Shown here piece by piece: positions 1 through 8,756 of a stretch of DNA of 64,000 nucleotides (positions are counted from its first letter, which is position 1; every line of letters starts with the position of its first letter). A model generated the notes under the pieces. The model was not told the origin of the DNA and did not search any database. It saw only the letters and a program-made list of their open reading frames with translations. The stretch spans positions 248,001 through 312,000 of the forward strand of contig CAWJJU010000003.1 in assembly GCA_963843315.1 (NCBI GenBank), given 5' to 3'. The translations under genes were made by a program, and so were the position numbers. This stretch comes from JAWVFM01 sp963843315. GTDB taxonomy: Bacteria; Actinomycetota; Thermoleophilia; Solirubrobacterales; 70-9.

Positions 1-1074
1 GGGACGCCGCCGACCGGCGACGGCAACGGCGGCGTGAAGCTCGTGCCGGTCGGCGACTTCGAGCAGCCCGACTACGTCACCGCCGCACCCGGCGACAGCC
101 ACGACCTCTTCGTCGTCGAACAGCCCGGGAAGGTCGTTGTGGTCCACGACGGCACGCCCCGCCCCGCCCCGTTCCTCGACGTCTCGAACGACGTCTCATG
201 CTGCGGCGAGCAGGGACTCCTCTCGATCGCGTTCGCCCCCGACTACGCGCGGAGCGGGCGCGTGTACGCGGACTACACGAACTCCGCCGGCGACACCCGG
301 GTGGCCGAGTACAGGCGGTCGTCGCCGCATCCCCTCCAGGTCGATCCGTCGAGCGCCCACCCGGTGCTCAGCGTCGACCAGCCGTATGCCAATCACAACG
401 GCGGCCAGCTCCAGTTCGGCCCCGACGGCAACCTCTACGTGGGCCTGGGCGACGGCGGTTCCGAGAACGATCCCGACCGGGTGGGCCAGGACCTCTCTCA
501 GCCGCTCGCGAAGATCCTGCGGATCTCGCCCGCGGGGAAGCCGCTGACCGCGCCGGCCCTAGCCTCCCGCAAGGGCGTCTACCCCGGCACCTTCGCGTTC
601 GGCCTGCGCAACCCCTGGCGCTTCTCGTTCGACTCGAAGACCGCTGACCTCTGGATCGGCGACGTGGGGCAGGACACCTACGAGGAGGTCGACGGCGTCA
701 CGCCCGAGGAGGCCGCGGGCGCGAACTTCGGCTGGCCGGCGCTCGAGGGGAAGTCGCGCTTCAACCAGGACGTCAGCCCGGTGACGAAGCCGGTGCCCCC
801 GGTCCTCACCTACACACATGCAGCCGGCTGCTCGATCACCGGCGGCTACGTCGTCCGCGATCCGTCGCTGCCCAGCCTCTACGGGCGCTACCTCTACGGC
901 GACTTCTGCTCGGGCGATCTGAGGAGCTTCACCGCGCGGCCGGAAACGGCGGCGACGGACGATCGCGCGCTGGGCCTGCAGGTGCCCTCGCTCAGCTCGT
1001 TCGGCGAGGACGGGGCCGGACATCTCTACGCGGCCTCGCTGCAGGGCCGCGTCTACCGCCTGGCGCCGCAATAA
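1..1074 (+). CDS. PQQ-dependent sugar dehydrogenase family protein, 5' end outside window
   Basis: Six-bladed beta-propeller of the GSDH/sorbosone dehydrogenase family, expected to oxidise an aldose with PQQ outside the cytoplasm. The frame is already open at base 1, so the true start lies upstream; GTG at 34 is only the first start codon in view. Seen: SCCGEQGLLS, then ANHNGGQ whose His matches the catalytic base of soluble glucose dehydrogenase, a GDGG metal loop, GLRNPWRFSFD with the expected PQQ-contacting Arg, and a closing GGYVVRD strand. The Gly-rich linker before VGDFEQPDYVTAAPG, and that segment itself, resemble the start of the second propeller of the fusion at 3474-5765, so this could be the rear half of another two-propeller protein. 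It ends 7 bases before the next paralogue, first of three following in the same operon. Substrate unknown. Confidence 0.85.
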   Translation, partial: GTPPTGDGNGGVKLVPVGDFEQPDYVTAAPGDSHDLFVVEQPGKVVVVHDGTPRPAPFLDVSNDVSCCGEQGLLSIAFAPDYARSGRVYADYTNSAGDTRVAEYRRSSPHPLQVDPSSAHPVLSVDQPYANHNGGQLQFGPDGNLYVGLGDGGSENDPDRVGQDLSQPLAKILRISPAGKPLTAPALASRKGVYPGTFAFGLRNPWRFSFDSKTADLWIGDVGQDTYEEVDGVTPEEAAGANFGWPALEGKSRFNQDVSPVTKPVPPVLTYTHAAGCSITGGYVVRDPSLPSLYGRYLYGDFCSGDLRSFTARPETAATDDRALGLQVPSLSSFGEDGAGHLYAASLQGRVYRLAPQ

Positions 1075-1081
1075 TCACCGG

Positions 1082-2287
1082 ATGGCGAGGCGGGCCAAGC
1101 AGGGAGTGGCCGCGACGGTGGCGGTGCTCGCAACCGCGGGCGCGATGGCCTTCTCGGCGCCGGCCGGGGCCCATGGATACGGCTCGGGCAGACCGGCCTA
1201 CACAGCGACGAAGCTGGGTGGCTCGTTTCTGACCACCACCGACATCGCCTACACGAGCGCCGACCCAAACGATCTGTTCGTCGTCCAGCAGATCGGGCGC
1301 ATCGATCTCCAGATCGGCGGCACCCGGCCTGCAGGACAGCAGCCCTTCCTCGACATCTCCGACGACGTGCTCTCGACCGAGGACGAGAACGGCGGCAACG
1401 AGCAGGGCCTGCTGGCGATGGCCTTTGCGCCCGATTACGCGGAATCCGGCCTCTTCTACGTCTACTTCACCAACAACGACGGCGCAGTCGAGGTTGACCA
1501 GTTCCAGGTGTCGCCGAACCGGAAGATCGCCGACCCGGCCTCGCGGAAGGTGATCATCGTGATCCCCCATACGGAGGCCCAGAGCCACAACGGGGCGGAC
1601 CTCGCGTTCGGGCCCGACGGCCACCTCTACCTGGCCCCGGGGGACGCCGACAGTGAGGGCGCCCTCTCACAGGACGACACGAGCCTCCTCGGCAAGGTCC
1701 TGCGCATCGACCCGAACCGCGCGGGCGGGTACACGGTGCCGGCCTCGAACCCGTTCGTCGGCTCGCCGGGAGCCGATGAGATCTACGCCATGGGCCTTCG
1801 CAACCCCTACCGCTTGAGCATCGACCCGATCACCCACTCGCTCGCGATCGGGGACGTCGGAGAGACGGGCTACGAGGAGATCGACTTCAGCTCGCTGCGG
1901 GCGGCGAAGGGCGCCAACTACGGATGGCCCCGTTTCGAGGGAACGCACGACTTCGACCCGAGCTACTCGATCCCCGAGTCCTACCGGGCCCCGATCCTCG
2001 ACTACTCGCACATCGGCGGCCGCTGCGTCGTCACGGCCGGGCTGGTGGTCCACACCCCGAAGCTGCCCGATCTCGATGGGCGCTTCGTCTACGCGGACCT
2101 GTGCCTTGGCCACCTGCGGAGCTTCGATCCCGACCGCCGGGCGAATGAGGCCCTGGGCGACCACCCGCTCCACGTGCACGTCCCGTATCCGGTCGCGTTC
2201 ACCGAGGGGCCGCATGGCTGCCTGTACGTCGCGTCCACCAAGGGGCTGGTCTACAAGATCAAGGGAAAGGCATCGGGAGCGGCGTGA
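1082..2287 (+). CDS. PQQ-dependent sugar dehydrogenase family protein, exported
   Basis: Second propeller of the array, 401 residues. The N-terminus (two Arg and a Lys, then an Ala/Val-rich hydrophobic stretch ending near APAGAHG) is a signal peptide of about 30 residues. Family motifs: NEQGLLAMAFAPDY, SHNGADLAFGPDG with the candidate catalytic His, GLRNPYRLSID with the conserved Arg, and GANYGWP. It is the most divergent copy: the usual GDGG loop reads GDADSEG and HNGGQ reads HNGAD, so metal or PQQ binding may be altered. Its final GTGA overlaps the start of the next gene (GTG at 2284), implying translational coupling. No PQQ biosynthesis gene is in the window. Confidence 0.85.
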   Translation: MARRAKQGVAATVAVLATAGAMAFSAPAGAHGYGSGRPAYTATKLGGSFLTTTDIAYTSADPNDLFVVQQIGRIDLQIGGTRPAGQQPFLDISDDVLSTEDENGGNEQGLLAMAFAPDYAESGLFYVYFTNNDGAVEVDQFQVSPNRKIADPASRKVIIVIPHTEAQSHNGADLAFGPDGHLYLAPGDADSEGALSQDDTSLLGKVLRIDPNRAGGYTVPASNPFVGSPGADEIYAMGLRNPYRLSIDPITHSLAIGDVGETGYEEIDFSSLRAAKGANYGWPRFEGTHDFDPSYSIPESYRAPILDYSHIGGRCVVTAGLVVHTPKLPDLDGRFVYADLCLGHLRSFDPDRRANEALGDHPLHVHVPYPVAFTEGPHGCLYVASTKGLVYKIKGKASGAA

Positions 2288-3477
2288 CGCACCGAACGAG
2301 GGCGTGCCTTGCCCTGATGACATGGGGGTCGCTGCTCCTGGCAATGGCGCCCCCGGCCTCCGCGGAGCCCGCGCTGAAGACCCTCCGCGGGAAGTACCCA
2401 CACCCCACCTACGTCGCTCAGGCGCCGGGGCGCCCGCACCTCCTCTTCGTGACGGAGAAGCACGGGCGGATCGCCGTGATCGACCACGGCCGCCAGGTCC
2501 ATCACGATTTCCTGGATTTCACGGACGAGGTGGGCAGCCACGGGCTCCAGGGGCTGTTCTCGATGGCGTTCGACCCGGACTACCGTGAGAACGGCCGCTT
2601 CTACGTGTTCTTCACCAACGACGACTGCAAAGAGGGCAATTGCAACATCGAGGTGGCGCGGTTCAAGCGGTCCCGTCGGTCCCCGCTGCGCGCCAACCCC
2701 TCGTCGCAGCGCGAGATCATGGAGATCCGCCATCCCGACGGCAGCGACCACGACGGCGGCCAGCTGCAGTTCGGTCCCGACGGCTACCTCTACCTGTCCG
2801 TGGGCGACGGGGGCGGGATCCCCGGCGATCCGCAGAACGACGCGCAGAACCCGGACAACCTGCTCGGGAAGATCCTCCGCATCGACCCTCGCCCGCACGG
2901 CGGCTACACCGTCCCCGGGGACAACCCTCTCGTGGGCGTTCACGGGCGCGATGAGATCTTCACCATGGGACTTCGCAACCCGTACCGGTTCTCGTTCGAC
3001 TCCGAGACCGGGGACCTATGGATCGGCGACGTCGGGTACAGCAGCTGGGAGGAGATCGATCGAGTGACTCCCGAGGAGGCGCCGGGCGCCAACTTCGGCT
3101 GGCCGCTCTTCGAGGGCCACGCGCCCTGTGATGCGTGCCCGGGCACGCCCGATGATCCCCAGCCGCCGCCCAACTACGTCGCGCCCGTCCACGACTACCC
3201 GCACACCGGACCGGGTGAGCACGGCAACGTCATCATCGGCGGATACGTGGTGCACGACCCGAAGCTCCCGGAGCTCGACGGCCGGTACCTCTACTCGGAC
3301 AGCTTCGCCAGCGACCTGCGTGTCTACGACCCGCAGACGGGCACCGAGTCCCCTCTCGCCCTCAGCGTCGCCGGCCCCTCGTCGTTCGGGGAGGGCAATA
3401 ATGGATCGATCTACATCACCTCGCTCTACGACGGCAGGGTCCACAAGCTGGTGAACGACAAGGCGCCAGGCGGATGA
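2284..3477 (+). CDS. PQQ-dependent sugar dehydrogenase family protein, exported
   Basis: Third propeller, 397 residues, starting at a GTG that overlaps the previous stop. A signal peptide runs to about residue 25 (LLAMAPPASA then EPALK). Catalytic-type motifs are intact: GSDHDGGQLQFGPDG, SVGDGGG, GLRNPYRFSFDSETGDLWIGDVG, GANFGWP. Unlike copy 1 it carries a CDAC pair before a proline-rich PPPNYVAP turn and GNVIIGGYVVHD near the end; both features recur in the first half of the next gene, so these two are sister copies. Its last codons overlap the downstream ATG (ATGA). Likely periplasmic or secreted aldose oxidation; substrate not predictable from sequence. Confidence 0.87.
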   Translation: MTHRTRACLALMTWGSLLLAMAPPASAEPALKTLRGKYPHPTYVAQAPGRPHLLFVTEKHGRIAVIDHGRQVHHDFLDFTDEVGSHGLQGLFSMAFDPDYRENGRFYVFFTNDDCKEGNCNIEVARFKRSRRSPLRANPSSQREIMEIRHPDGSDHDGGQLQFGPDGYLYLSVGDGGGIPGDPQNDAQNPDNLLGKILRIDPRPHGGYTVPGDNPLVGVHGRDEIFTMGLRNPYRFSFDSETGDLWIGDVGYSSWEEIDRVTPEEAPGANFGWPLFEGHAPCDACPGTPDDPQPPPNYVAPVHDYPHTGPGEHGNVIIGGYVVHDPKLPELDGRYLYSDSFASDLRVYDPQTGTESPLALSVAGPSSFGEGNNGSIYITSLYDGRVHKLVNDKAPGG

Positions 3478-5765
3478 GAGCCGGGACCAGGCGAGCGGTG
3501 GCGCTTCGAGGCGTGATCCTCATCGGCGCGGCCTCCGCCCTCGCAGCGACGATCGGCGCGCCCGCGGCCGCGGCCGCTCCGAGCCTGAAGACGCTGCCGG
3601 GCACCTACCCCTCCCCGACCTTCGTCGCCCAGCCGCCCGGCAAGCCAAACCTGCTCTTCGTCACCGAGCAGGCCGGCAGGATCGCCGTGCTGCGCCACGG
3701 CAAGCCGATCGGGCACGACTTCCTCGACATGTCGAGCCAGCTCAGCGCCGGCGGCGAGCAGGGCCTGCTGTCGATGGCGTTCGACCCCGGCTACCGCCAC
3801 AACCGCCGCTTCTACGTCTACTTCACGAACCACAACTGCAAGTCGGGGGCCTGCAACGTCGAGGTGGCCGAGCTGAAGCGCTCTCGCGACTCCGCGACGA
3901 GGGCGAACCTCGCATCCGAGCACAAGGTCATCGAGGTCAACCACCATCAGGCCGGCAACCACAACGGGGGCCAGGTCGCGATCGGGCCCGACGGATACCT
4001 CTACATGGCGATCGGCGACGGCGGCACCCAGGAGGACCCCGAGAACGACGCGCAGAACACCGACGTGCTCCTCGGGAAGGTGCTGCGGATCGACCCGAAG
4101 CCGGGGGGCGGCTACAGGGTGCCTCCCGGCAACCCGTTCGTCGGCGTCCCCGGGCGCGACCCCATCTTCGCGACGGGACTGCGCAATCCGTACCGGTTCT
4201 CGTTCGACAGCAGGACCGGCGACTTCTGGGTCGGCGACGTCGGCGATTTCACCTGGGAGGAGATCGACCGGGCCACGCCGGCCCAGCTGAACGGAGCCAA
4301 CTTCGGCTGGAACGTCTTCGAGGGGCCGAACCCGTGCGGGCCGTGCGGGTTCGGAGAGGACACCGACCCGCCGCCGGACTACGTCGCGCCCGTCCACTTC
4401 TACCCGCACAGCGGTACGGGCGAGAAGGGCAACGTGATCATCGGCGGCTACGTGGTGCACAACCGGCGCCTGCCGACGCTCAACGGCAAGTACGTCTACA
4501 CCGACAACGGCGCGGGCGACCTGCGCTCGTTCAACCCGGCGACCGGCAAGGAGAAGGGGCTGGGCCTCAGCGTGAGCGGTCCGTCGTCGTTCGGCCAGAC
4601 GCAGAACGGCTCGATGTACGTCACCTCGCTCTTCGACAACAAGGTCCTCAAGCTGGTGGACCACTCGGGCGCCAAGCGCGCGCACCGCGGGTTTCACGTT
4701 CGGCTGGCGAAATTCGGCAACTTCGACTCACCCGACTACGTGACGGCGGCACCCGGGGTCCATCACGTCACCTACGTGGTTCAGCGCGCCGGCAAGATCA
4801 TCGCGGTGCGCCACGGCCACCGGCACACGTTCCTGCACGTCGCGAACCGCACCACCACGGACGGCGAGCGAGGGCTCCTCTCGGTGGCGTTCGACCCCCA
4901 CTTCGAGCGCAACCACCTGCTCTACACGTACTCGACCAACCGGCAGGGCAACATCGAGATCGACGAGTTTCATGCGGCCTCGCCGGTCAACGCTCGCGAG
5001 AAGTCCCGCCGCAAGGTCATCGAGATCCCCCACCCCGGCGAGTCGAACCACAACGGCGGGACCGCCGTCTTCGGGCCCGACGGCAAGCTGTATTTCGGCA
5101 CGGGCGACGGCGGAGCCGGGGGCGACCCGCCCGAGAACTCGCAGAACAGGCGGAAGCTCCTGGGCAAGCTCATCCGCATCAATCCCCACCGCTCGCACGG
5201 GCACCCGTACACGATTCCCAGGTCCAACCCGTTCGTGCACCGCAAGGGACGCGATGAGATCTACGCCCTCGGCCTGCGGAACCCCTTCAGGTTCTCGTTC
5301 GACAACAAGACCCGCCACGTCGTCATCGGCGACGTCGGGCAGGACACCTACGAGGAGGTCGACTACGAGAGCGGCCACTCCCTGCGCGGCGCGAACTTCG
5401 GGTGGGACCACTTCGAGGGCTACAGCCGGTTCGATTACCCGGGCGACAACGAGGCCCCGAAGCCGAAGCACCACTACGAGCCGCCCATCCACGTCTACCC
5501 CCACTCGGGCGGGGGCTGCGCGATCATCGGCGGCTACGTCGTGCGCGACCGCAGCCTCCACCGGCTGAAGGGCCGCTACGTGTACGACGACCTCTGCACC
5601 GGGCAGCTCCGCACGCTGGTGCCACATCGCAAGCGGGCCAGCGGCGATCGGAAACTGGGTCTCAGCGTGCCCGACCCGGGCGGCTTCGGGACGGCGCACG
5701 GGCATCTGTACGTGGCCTCGCTGGACGGGCCGGTCTACCGGCTCGCCCCGAAGCACCACCACTAG
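3474..5765 (+). CDS. Two-propeller PQQ-dependent sugar dehydrogenase fusion, exported
   Basis: 763 residues, about twice the family length. After a signal peptide (about residues 1-38, ending AAAAA) come two complete propellers. The first (about 40-400) has NHNGGQVAIGPDG, GDGGTQEDPEND, GLRNPYRFSFD and a CGPCG segment. The second (about 415-763) begins LAKFGNFDSPDYVTAAPG and has NHNGGTAVFGPDG, GDGGAGGDPPEN, GLRNPFRFSFDN and GGCAIIGGYVVRD. A short basic linker (GAKRAHRGFH) joins them. The first half resembles the 2284-3477 protein and the second resembles the gene at the window start, so the fusion probably arose within this array by unequal recombination. Both halves keep the His/Arg/GDGG set. 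Translationally coupled to the preceding gene; followed by a hairpin terminator. Confidence 0.9.
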   Translation: MRAGTRRAVALRGVILIGAASALAATIGAPAAAAAPSLKTLPGTYPSPTFVAQPPGKPNLLFVTEQAGRIAVLRHGKPIGHDFLDMSSQLSAGGEQGLLSMAFDPGYRHNRRFYVYFTNHNCKSGACNVEVAELKRSRDSATRANLASEHKVIEVNHHQAGNHNGGQVAIGPDGYLYMAIGDGGTQEDPENDAQNTDVLLGKVLRIDPKPGGGYRVPPGNPFVGVPGRDPIFATGLRNPYRFSFDSRTGDFWVGDVGDFTWEEIDRATPAQLNGANFGWNVFEGPNPCGPCGFGEDTDPPPDYVAPVHFYPHSGTGEKGNVIIGGYVVHNRRLPTLNGKYVYTDNGAGDLRSFNPATGKEKGLGLSVSGPSSFGQTQNGSMYVTSLFDNKVLKLVDHSGAKRAHRGFHVRLAKFGNFDSPDYVTAAPGVHHVTYVVQRAGKIIAVRHGHRHTFLHVANRTTTDGERGLLSVAFDPHFERNHLLYTYSTNRQGNIEIDEFHAASPVNAREKSRRKVIEIPHPGESNHNGGTAVFGPDGKLYFGTGDGGAGGDPPENSQNRRKLLGKLIRINPHRSHGHPYTIPRSNPFVHRKGRDEIYALGLRNPFRFSFDNKTRHVVIGDVGQDTYEEVDYESGHSLRGANFGWDHFEGYSRFDYPGDNEAPKPKHHYEPPIHVYPHSGGGCAIIGGYVVRDRSLHRLKGRYVYDDLCTGQLRTLVPHRKRASGDRKLGLSVPDPGGFGTAHGHLYVASLDGPVYRLAPKHHH

Positions 5766-5768
5766 CCG

Positions 5769-5791
5769 CTCCCGCCCACGTCGGGCGGGAG
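5769..5791 (+). terminator. GC-rich hairpin after the PQQ dehydrogenase operon
   Basis: Perfect 9-bp arms CTCCCGCCC / GGGCGGGAG around a 5-base loop, beginning 4 bases after the last stop of the sugar dehydrogenase operon and ending one base before the -10 box of the aldehyde dehydrogenase gene. There is no U-tract, so termination is inferred from position and stem strength. Confidence 0.55.
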
Positions 5792-5797
5792 TACAGT
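5792..5797 (+). promoter_or_regulatory. -10 box for leaderless aldehyde dehydrogenase transcript
   Basis: TACAGT (TANNNT) ends 7 bases before ATG 5805, the spacing expected when transcription starts at the initiation codon. No Shine-Dalgarno is present. No convincing -35 element was found. Confidence 0.45.
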
Positions 5798-5804
5798 CCG
5801 GGCT

Positions 5805-7379
5805 ATGGAGGCCGCTACCACCGCCCACGAGTCCGATCCCACCGCGCCGCAGACCAATGGCGCCCAAGGCTCACCGGAGGTGATCGAAGTCCGCAGGCCG
5901 GAGGACGCCTCGCTGCTCCAGACGGTGCCCGTGGATTCCCCCGAGAGGGTGGCCGAGGTCGTGGCCCGTGTACGCGCCGCGCAGCCCGAGTGGGAGGCGA
6001 TCGGCTTCGCGGGCCGCCGCCACTGGCTGGGCAAGCTCCGCGACTGGCTGATCGAACACGACGACCGGCTCGCCGACCTGATGCAGGCCGAGACCGGCAA
6101 GGTCCGAGCCGACGCGAAGCTCGAGGCCCCGTTCATCGCCGGCGCCATCAACTTCTACGCCGAGAACGCCGAGCGCTTCCTGGCCGACGAGACCCCCAGC
6201 GCCTTCCTGCCGCTGATGCGCGTCAAGAAGCTGCGCTCCGTGTACCGGCCCCACCAGGTGGTGGGGAACATCAGCCCCTGGAACTTTCCGCTGATCCTGG
6301 CGTTCGACGATTCGATCGCGGCGCTCATGGCCGGCGCGGCCGTGGTGATCAAGCCCTCCGAGTTCACCCCGCTCATCACGATGGAGATCGTTCGCGGCTG
6401 GAAGGAGGACATCGGCGGCCCCGACGTCCTCGACTGCGTCAACGGAACCGGCGAGACCGGCGGCGCTCTGGTCGACGAGTGCGACTACATCCAGTTCACC
6501 GGCTCTGATCGCACGGGCAAGTTGGTGCTGAAGCGCGCCGCGGACACGCTCACCCCCGTGAGCCTCGAGCTGGGCGGCAAGGACCCGATGATCGTGCTGC
6601 GCGACGCCAACATCGAGCGCGCCGCGAACGCGGCGGCCTACGGCGGCCTCCTCAACAGCGGCCAGATCTGCATGTCGATCGAGCGCGTCTACGTCGAGGA
6701 GCCCGTCTACGACGAGTTCGTCGCCAAGCTGACCGACAAGGTCCGCACGCTGAAGCAGGGCCCCGACGGCAGGAGCTTCGAGTCGGACATCGGCGCGATG
6801 GCGACGCCGGCCCAGGTCGAGATCGTCGCCGACCACGTCGATGACGCGCGTGAGCGCGGGGCGCGAATCCTCACGGGCGGCAAGCGCGGCGACGGCCCCG
6901 GCTACTGGTACGAGCCGACGGTCATCGCCGACGCGGACCACTCGATGAGGTGCATGACTGACGAGACCTTCGGCCCCACCCTGCCGGTCATGAAGGTGAA
7001 GGACGCCGACGAAGCCCTGCGCCTCGCCAATGACAGCCGCTACGGCCTGTCCGGCTCGGTGATGACGAAGGACTTCGACCGCGGCGTCGAGATCGCACGC
7101 AGGATGGAGATGGGCGCAGTCAACGTCGACGACGTCCTGACGAACTACCTGACGATGGACGTCCCGATGGGCGGCTGGAAGACGTCGGGCATGGGCTCGC
7201 GCCACGGCGCCTACGGGATCAGGAAGTTCTGCCGGACCGAATCGATCCTTGCCCCACGCTTCGCGCAGGGCAAGGCCGATCCGATGTGGTTCCCGCGCTC
7301 GAAGCGCAAGATCGCGGTCATCAACCGCGTGCTGCGCTTCTTCAACGCACGCGGGCTGCGCAACCGCCTGGGCCTCTAG
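5805..7379 (+). CDS. NAD(P)-dependent aldehyde dehydrogenase (succinate-semialdehyde dehydrogenase-like)
   Basis: 524 residues, ALDH superfamily; oxidises an aldehyde to the acid with NAD(P). Seen: the cofactor-site segment NISPWNFPLI, the FTGSDRTGK loop, catalytic-base Glu in SLELGGKDPM, nucleophile Cys in NSGQICMSIERV, and the ETFGPTLPVMKV motif. The C-terminus carries about 40 extra residues (QGKADPMWFPRSKRK...) also seen in actinobacterial GabD2-like enzymes. ATG 5805 has a -10 box 7 bases upstream and no ribosome site, indicating a leaderless message. It ends in a CTAG shared with the convergent gene at 7376. Its position after sugar dehydrogenases may be coincidental; the substrate is not certain. 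Confidence 0.9.
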   Translation: MEAATTAHESDPTAPQTNGAQGSPEVIEVRRPEDASLLQTVPVDSPERVAEVVARVRAAQPEWEAIGFAGRRHWLGKLRDWLIEHDDRLADLMQAETGKVRADAKLEAPFIAGAINFYAENAERFLADETPSAFLPLMRVKKLRSVYRPHQVVGNISPWNFPLILAFDDSIAALMAGAAVVIKPSEFTPLITMEIVRGWKEDIGGPDVLDCVNGTGETGGALVDECDYIQFTGSDRTGKLVLKRAADTLTPVSLELGGKDPMIVLRDANIERAANAAAYGGLLNSGQICMSIERVYVEEPVYDEFVAKLTDKVRTLKQGPDGRSFESDIGAMATPAQVEIVADHVDDARERGARILTGGKRGDGPGYWYEPTVIADADHSMRCMTDETFGPTLPVMKVKDADEALRLANDSRYGLSGSVMTKDFDRGVEIARRMEMGAVNVDDVLTNYLTMDVPMGGWKTSGMGSRHGAYGIRKFCRTESILAPRFAQGKADPMWFPRSKRKIAVINRVLRFFNARGLRNRLGL

Positions 7380-7690
7380 GCGGGGGCCGTTTCGAGTTGG
7401 CTGCGCAGGCGCGCGGCCTGCTCGGCGTACCAAGCCGCCACCGTCTCCATCCATGCCGCCTCGGCGCGGGTGCGAACGCGCACGTAATCGCCAAACCCAC
7501 CGCCTGCCAGCGACGACGCCTCGGCCACCGAGACCTCGTTGCGCCCGTTGCGGCGCCAGCCGACCCGCTTCCAGCTCACGGATCCGTCGTCGCAGGAATG
7601 AGTGTCGAGAACCAGCCTGGTGCCATCGCTCAGACTGAGGCGCTTGGGCTCGTCGCCGTGGAGGCCGAGTCCGGTCACTTCGTGGGTCAT
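7376..7690 (-). CDS. Hypothetical 104-residue protein
   Basis: Start chosen at ATG 7690 because a strong purine-rich ribosome site (AAGGGGAG) precedes it; longer readings would run into the divergent hydrolase gene. The protein begins MTHEVTGLGLHGDEPKRLSL, has a central Trp/Arg-rich KRVGWRRNGRNEV stretch and ends in a probable helix with several Trp and Ala (WMETVAAWYAEQAARL). No signal peptide, membrane segment or known motif is visible. Its TAG stop is formed by the same CTAG that ends the aldehyde dehydrogenase. Function unknown. Confidence 0.6.
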   Translation of the reverse strand: MTHEVTGLGLHGDEPKRLSLSDGTRLVLDTHSCDDGSVSWKRVGWRRNGRNEVSVAEASSLAGGGFGDYVRVRTRAEAAWMETVAAWYAEQAARLRSQLETAPA

Positions 7691-7819
7691 CTCTCCCCTT
7701 TCAGCCCGCCAGGGAGGCTGGGCATCGTTGCTCCCTACTCCCTGGCCTAACCGGTCGGGCGAGGCGTAAACGCCGTCGGGCGATCGCTTGGCATCCGCAT
7801 GTGGCGATACAAACGTGCC

Positions 7820-8695
7820 ATGAGCGCCATCCGCGAGCGCCGCCTTGAGCTCGCCGGCTACAAGACCCGCGCCCTCGAGGTCGATGGCTCCGGCACCCCG
7901 ATGGTCCTCCTGCACGGTTACTCGGACTCGGCCGACTGCTGGCGCCGGCTGCTCGCGCTGGCGGCGCGCAGGAGCCGCGCCGCCGTCGCCCTCGACCTGC
8001 CGGGGTTCGGCACCGCTTCGGCGCTGCTGCACGACGAGCCGGTGCTCGAGCAGCTCGACCGCTTCGTGACGGCAGCCGTGGACGACGTCGCCGAGCGCAG
8101 CGGCCGGGAGGTCCTGGTCGTCGGCAACTCGATGGGCGGCTGCGCGGCGCTGCGCTCGGCCGAGCGCGAGGGTGCGCCCATCGGCGGCATCGCCCCGATC
8201 GCTCCGGCGGGCCTGACGCTCGCGCGCTGGGTGCGGGTCATCGAGGGCGAGCGCCTACTGCGGCTGCTGCTCGCATCGCCCCTGCCGCTTCCGGAGGTGG
8301 TTGTGCGCGAGGCGGTCGGGCGGATCTACCGGGAGCTCGTGTTCGCACGCCCACGCGACGTCGACCCCGCCGCGATCGCCTCGTTCACCAGGCATCTGCG
8401 CTCGCGCGAGGCCGTTGCCAGGATCCTCGAGGTGGCGCACCGCCTACTGCCGGAGCTCAACGCGCCCTTCCGGCTGGACCGGATCGACTGCCCGGTCCTG
8501 CTCGTCTGGGGAGACCGCGACCGCCTGGTGTTCGCCACCGGCGCCGACGTGGTGCTCCGCGAGGTCCCGGGCTCGCGGATCGTGGTGATCGAGAACTGCG
8601 GGCACTGCCCCCAGGTCGAGGCGGCCGACCGCTTGGCCGACCTGCTCGACGCCTTCAGCGCCGAGCTCTCAACCCCAGCCGCCCACGCCATCTGA
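7820..8695 (+). CDS. Alpha/beta fold hydrolase
   Basis: About 291 residues. Seen: VVLLHGYSDSADCW type oxyanion segment (here MVLLHGYSDSADCW), nucleophile elbow GNSMGG, acid residue in VWGDRD, and C-terminal His in CGHCPQVE, giving a full Ser-Asp-His triad. Cytoplasmic, with no signal peptide. Two in-frame ATGs exist (7799 and 7820); the second is preferred because recognisable family sequence begins just after it (RRLELAGYKTRALEVDG). Its 3' end is followed within 5 bases by the RAYT-associated repeats. Esterase or C-C hydrolase activity is plausible, substrate unknown. Confidence 0.82.
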   Translation: MSAIRERRLELAGYKTRALEVDGSGTPMVLLHGYSDSADCWRRLLALAARRSRAAVALDLPGFGTASALLHDEPVLEQLDRFVTAAVDDVAERSGREVLVVGNSMGGCAALRSAEREGAPIGGIAPIAPAGLTLARWVRVIEGERLLRLLLASPLPLPEVVVREAVGRIYRELVFARPRDVDPAAIASFTRHLRSREAVARILEVAHRLLPELNAPFRLDRIDCPVLLVWGDRDRLVFATGADVVLREVPGSRIVVIENCGHCPQVEAADRLADLLDAFSAELSTPAAHAI

Positions 8696-8699
8696 CGCC

Positions 8700-8756
8700 A
8701 AAGGGGTCAGACCCCTTTAGGTTCACTCCCGTCACAAAGGGGTCAGACCCCTTTAG
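8700..8756 (+). repeat. RAYT-associated palindromic repeat pair, left side
   Basis: Two copies of AAAGGGGTCAGACCCCTTT (8700-8718 and 8736-8754), each followed by AG, with starts exactly 36 bases apart. The core is a 9-bp inverted repeat about a central base. The 15-base spacer (GTTCACTCCCGTCAC) resembles the spacer sequence on the other side of the transposase. Orientation is inverted relative to the right-hand pair at 9386-9441. The second unit also contains the transposase stop codon. Confidence 0.9.
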
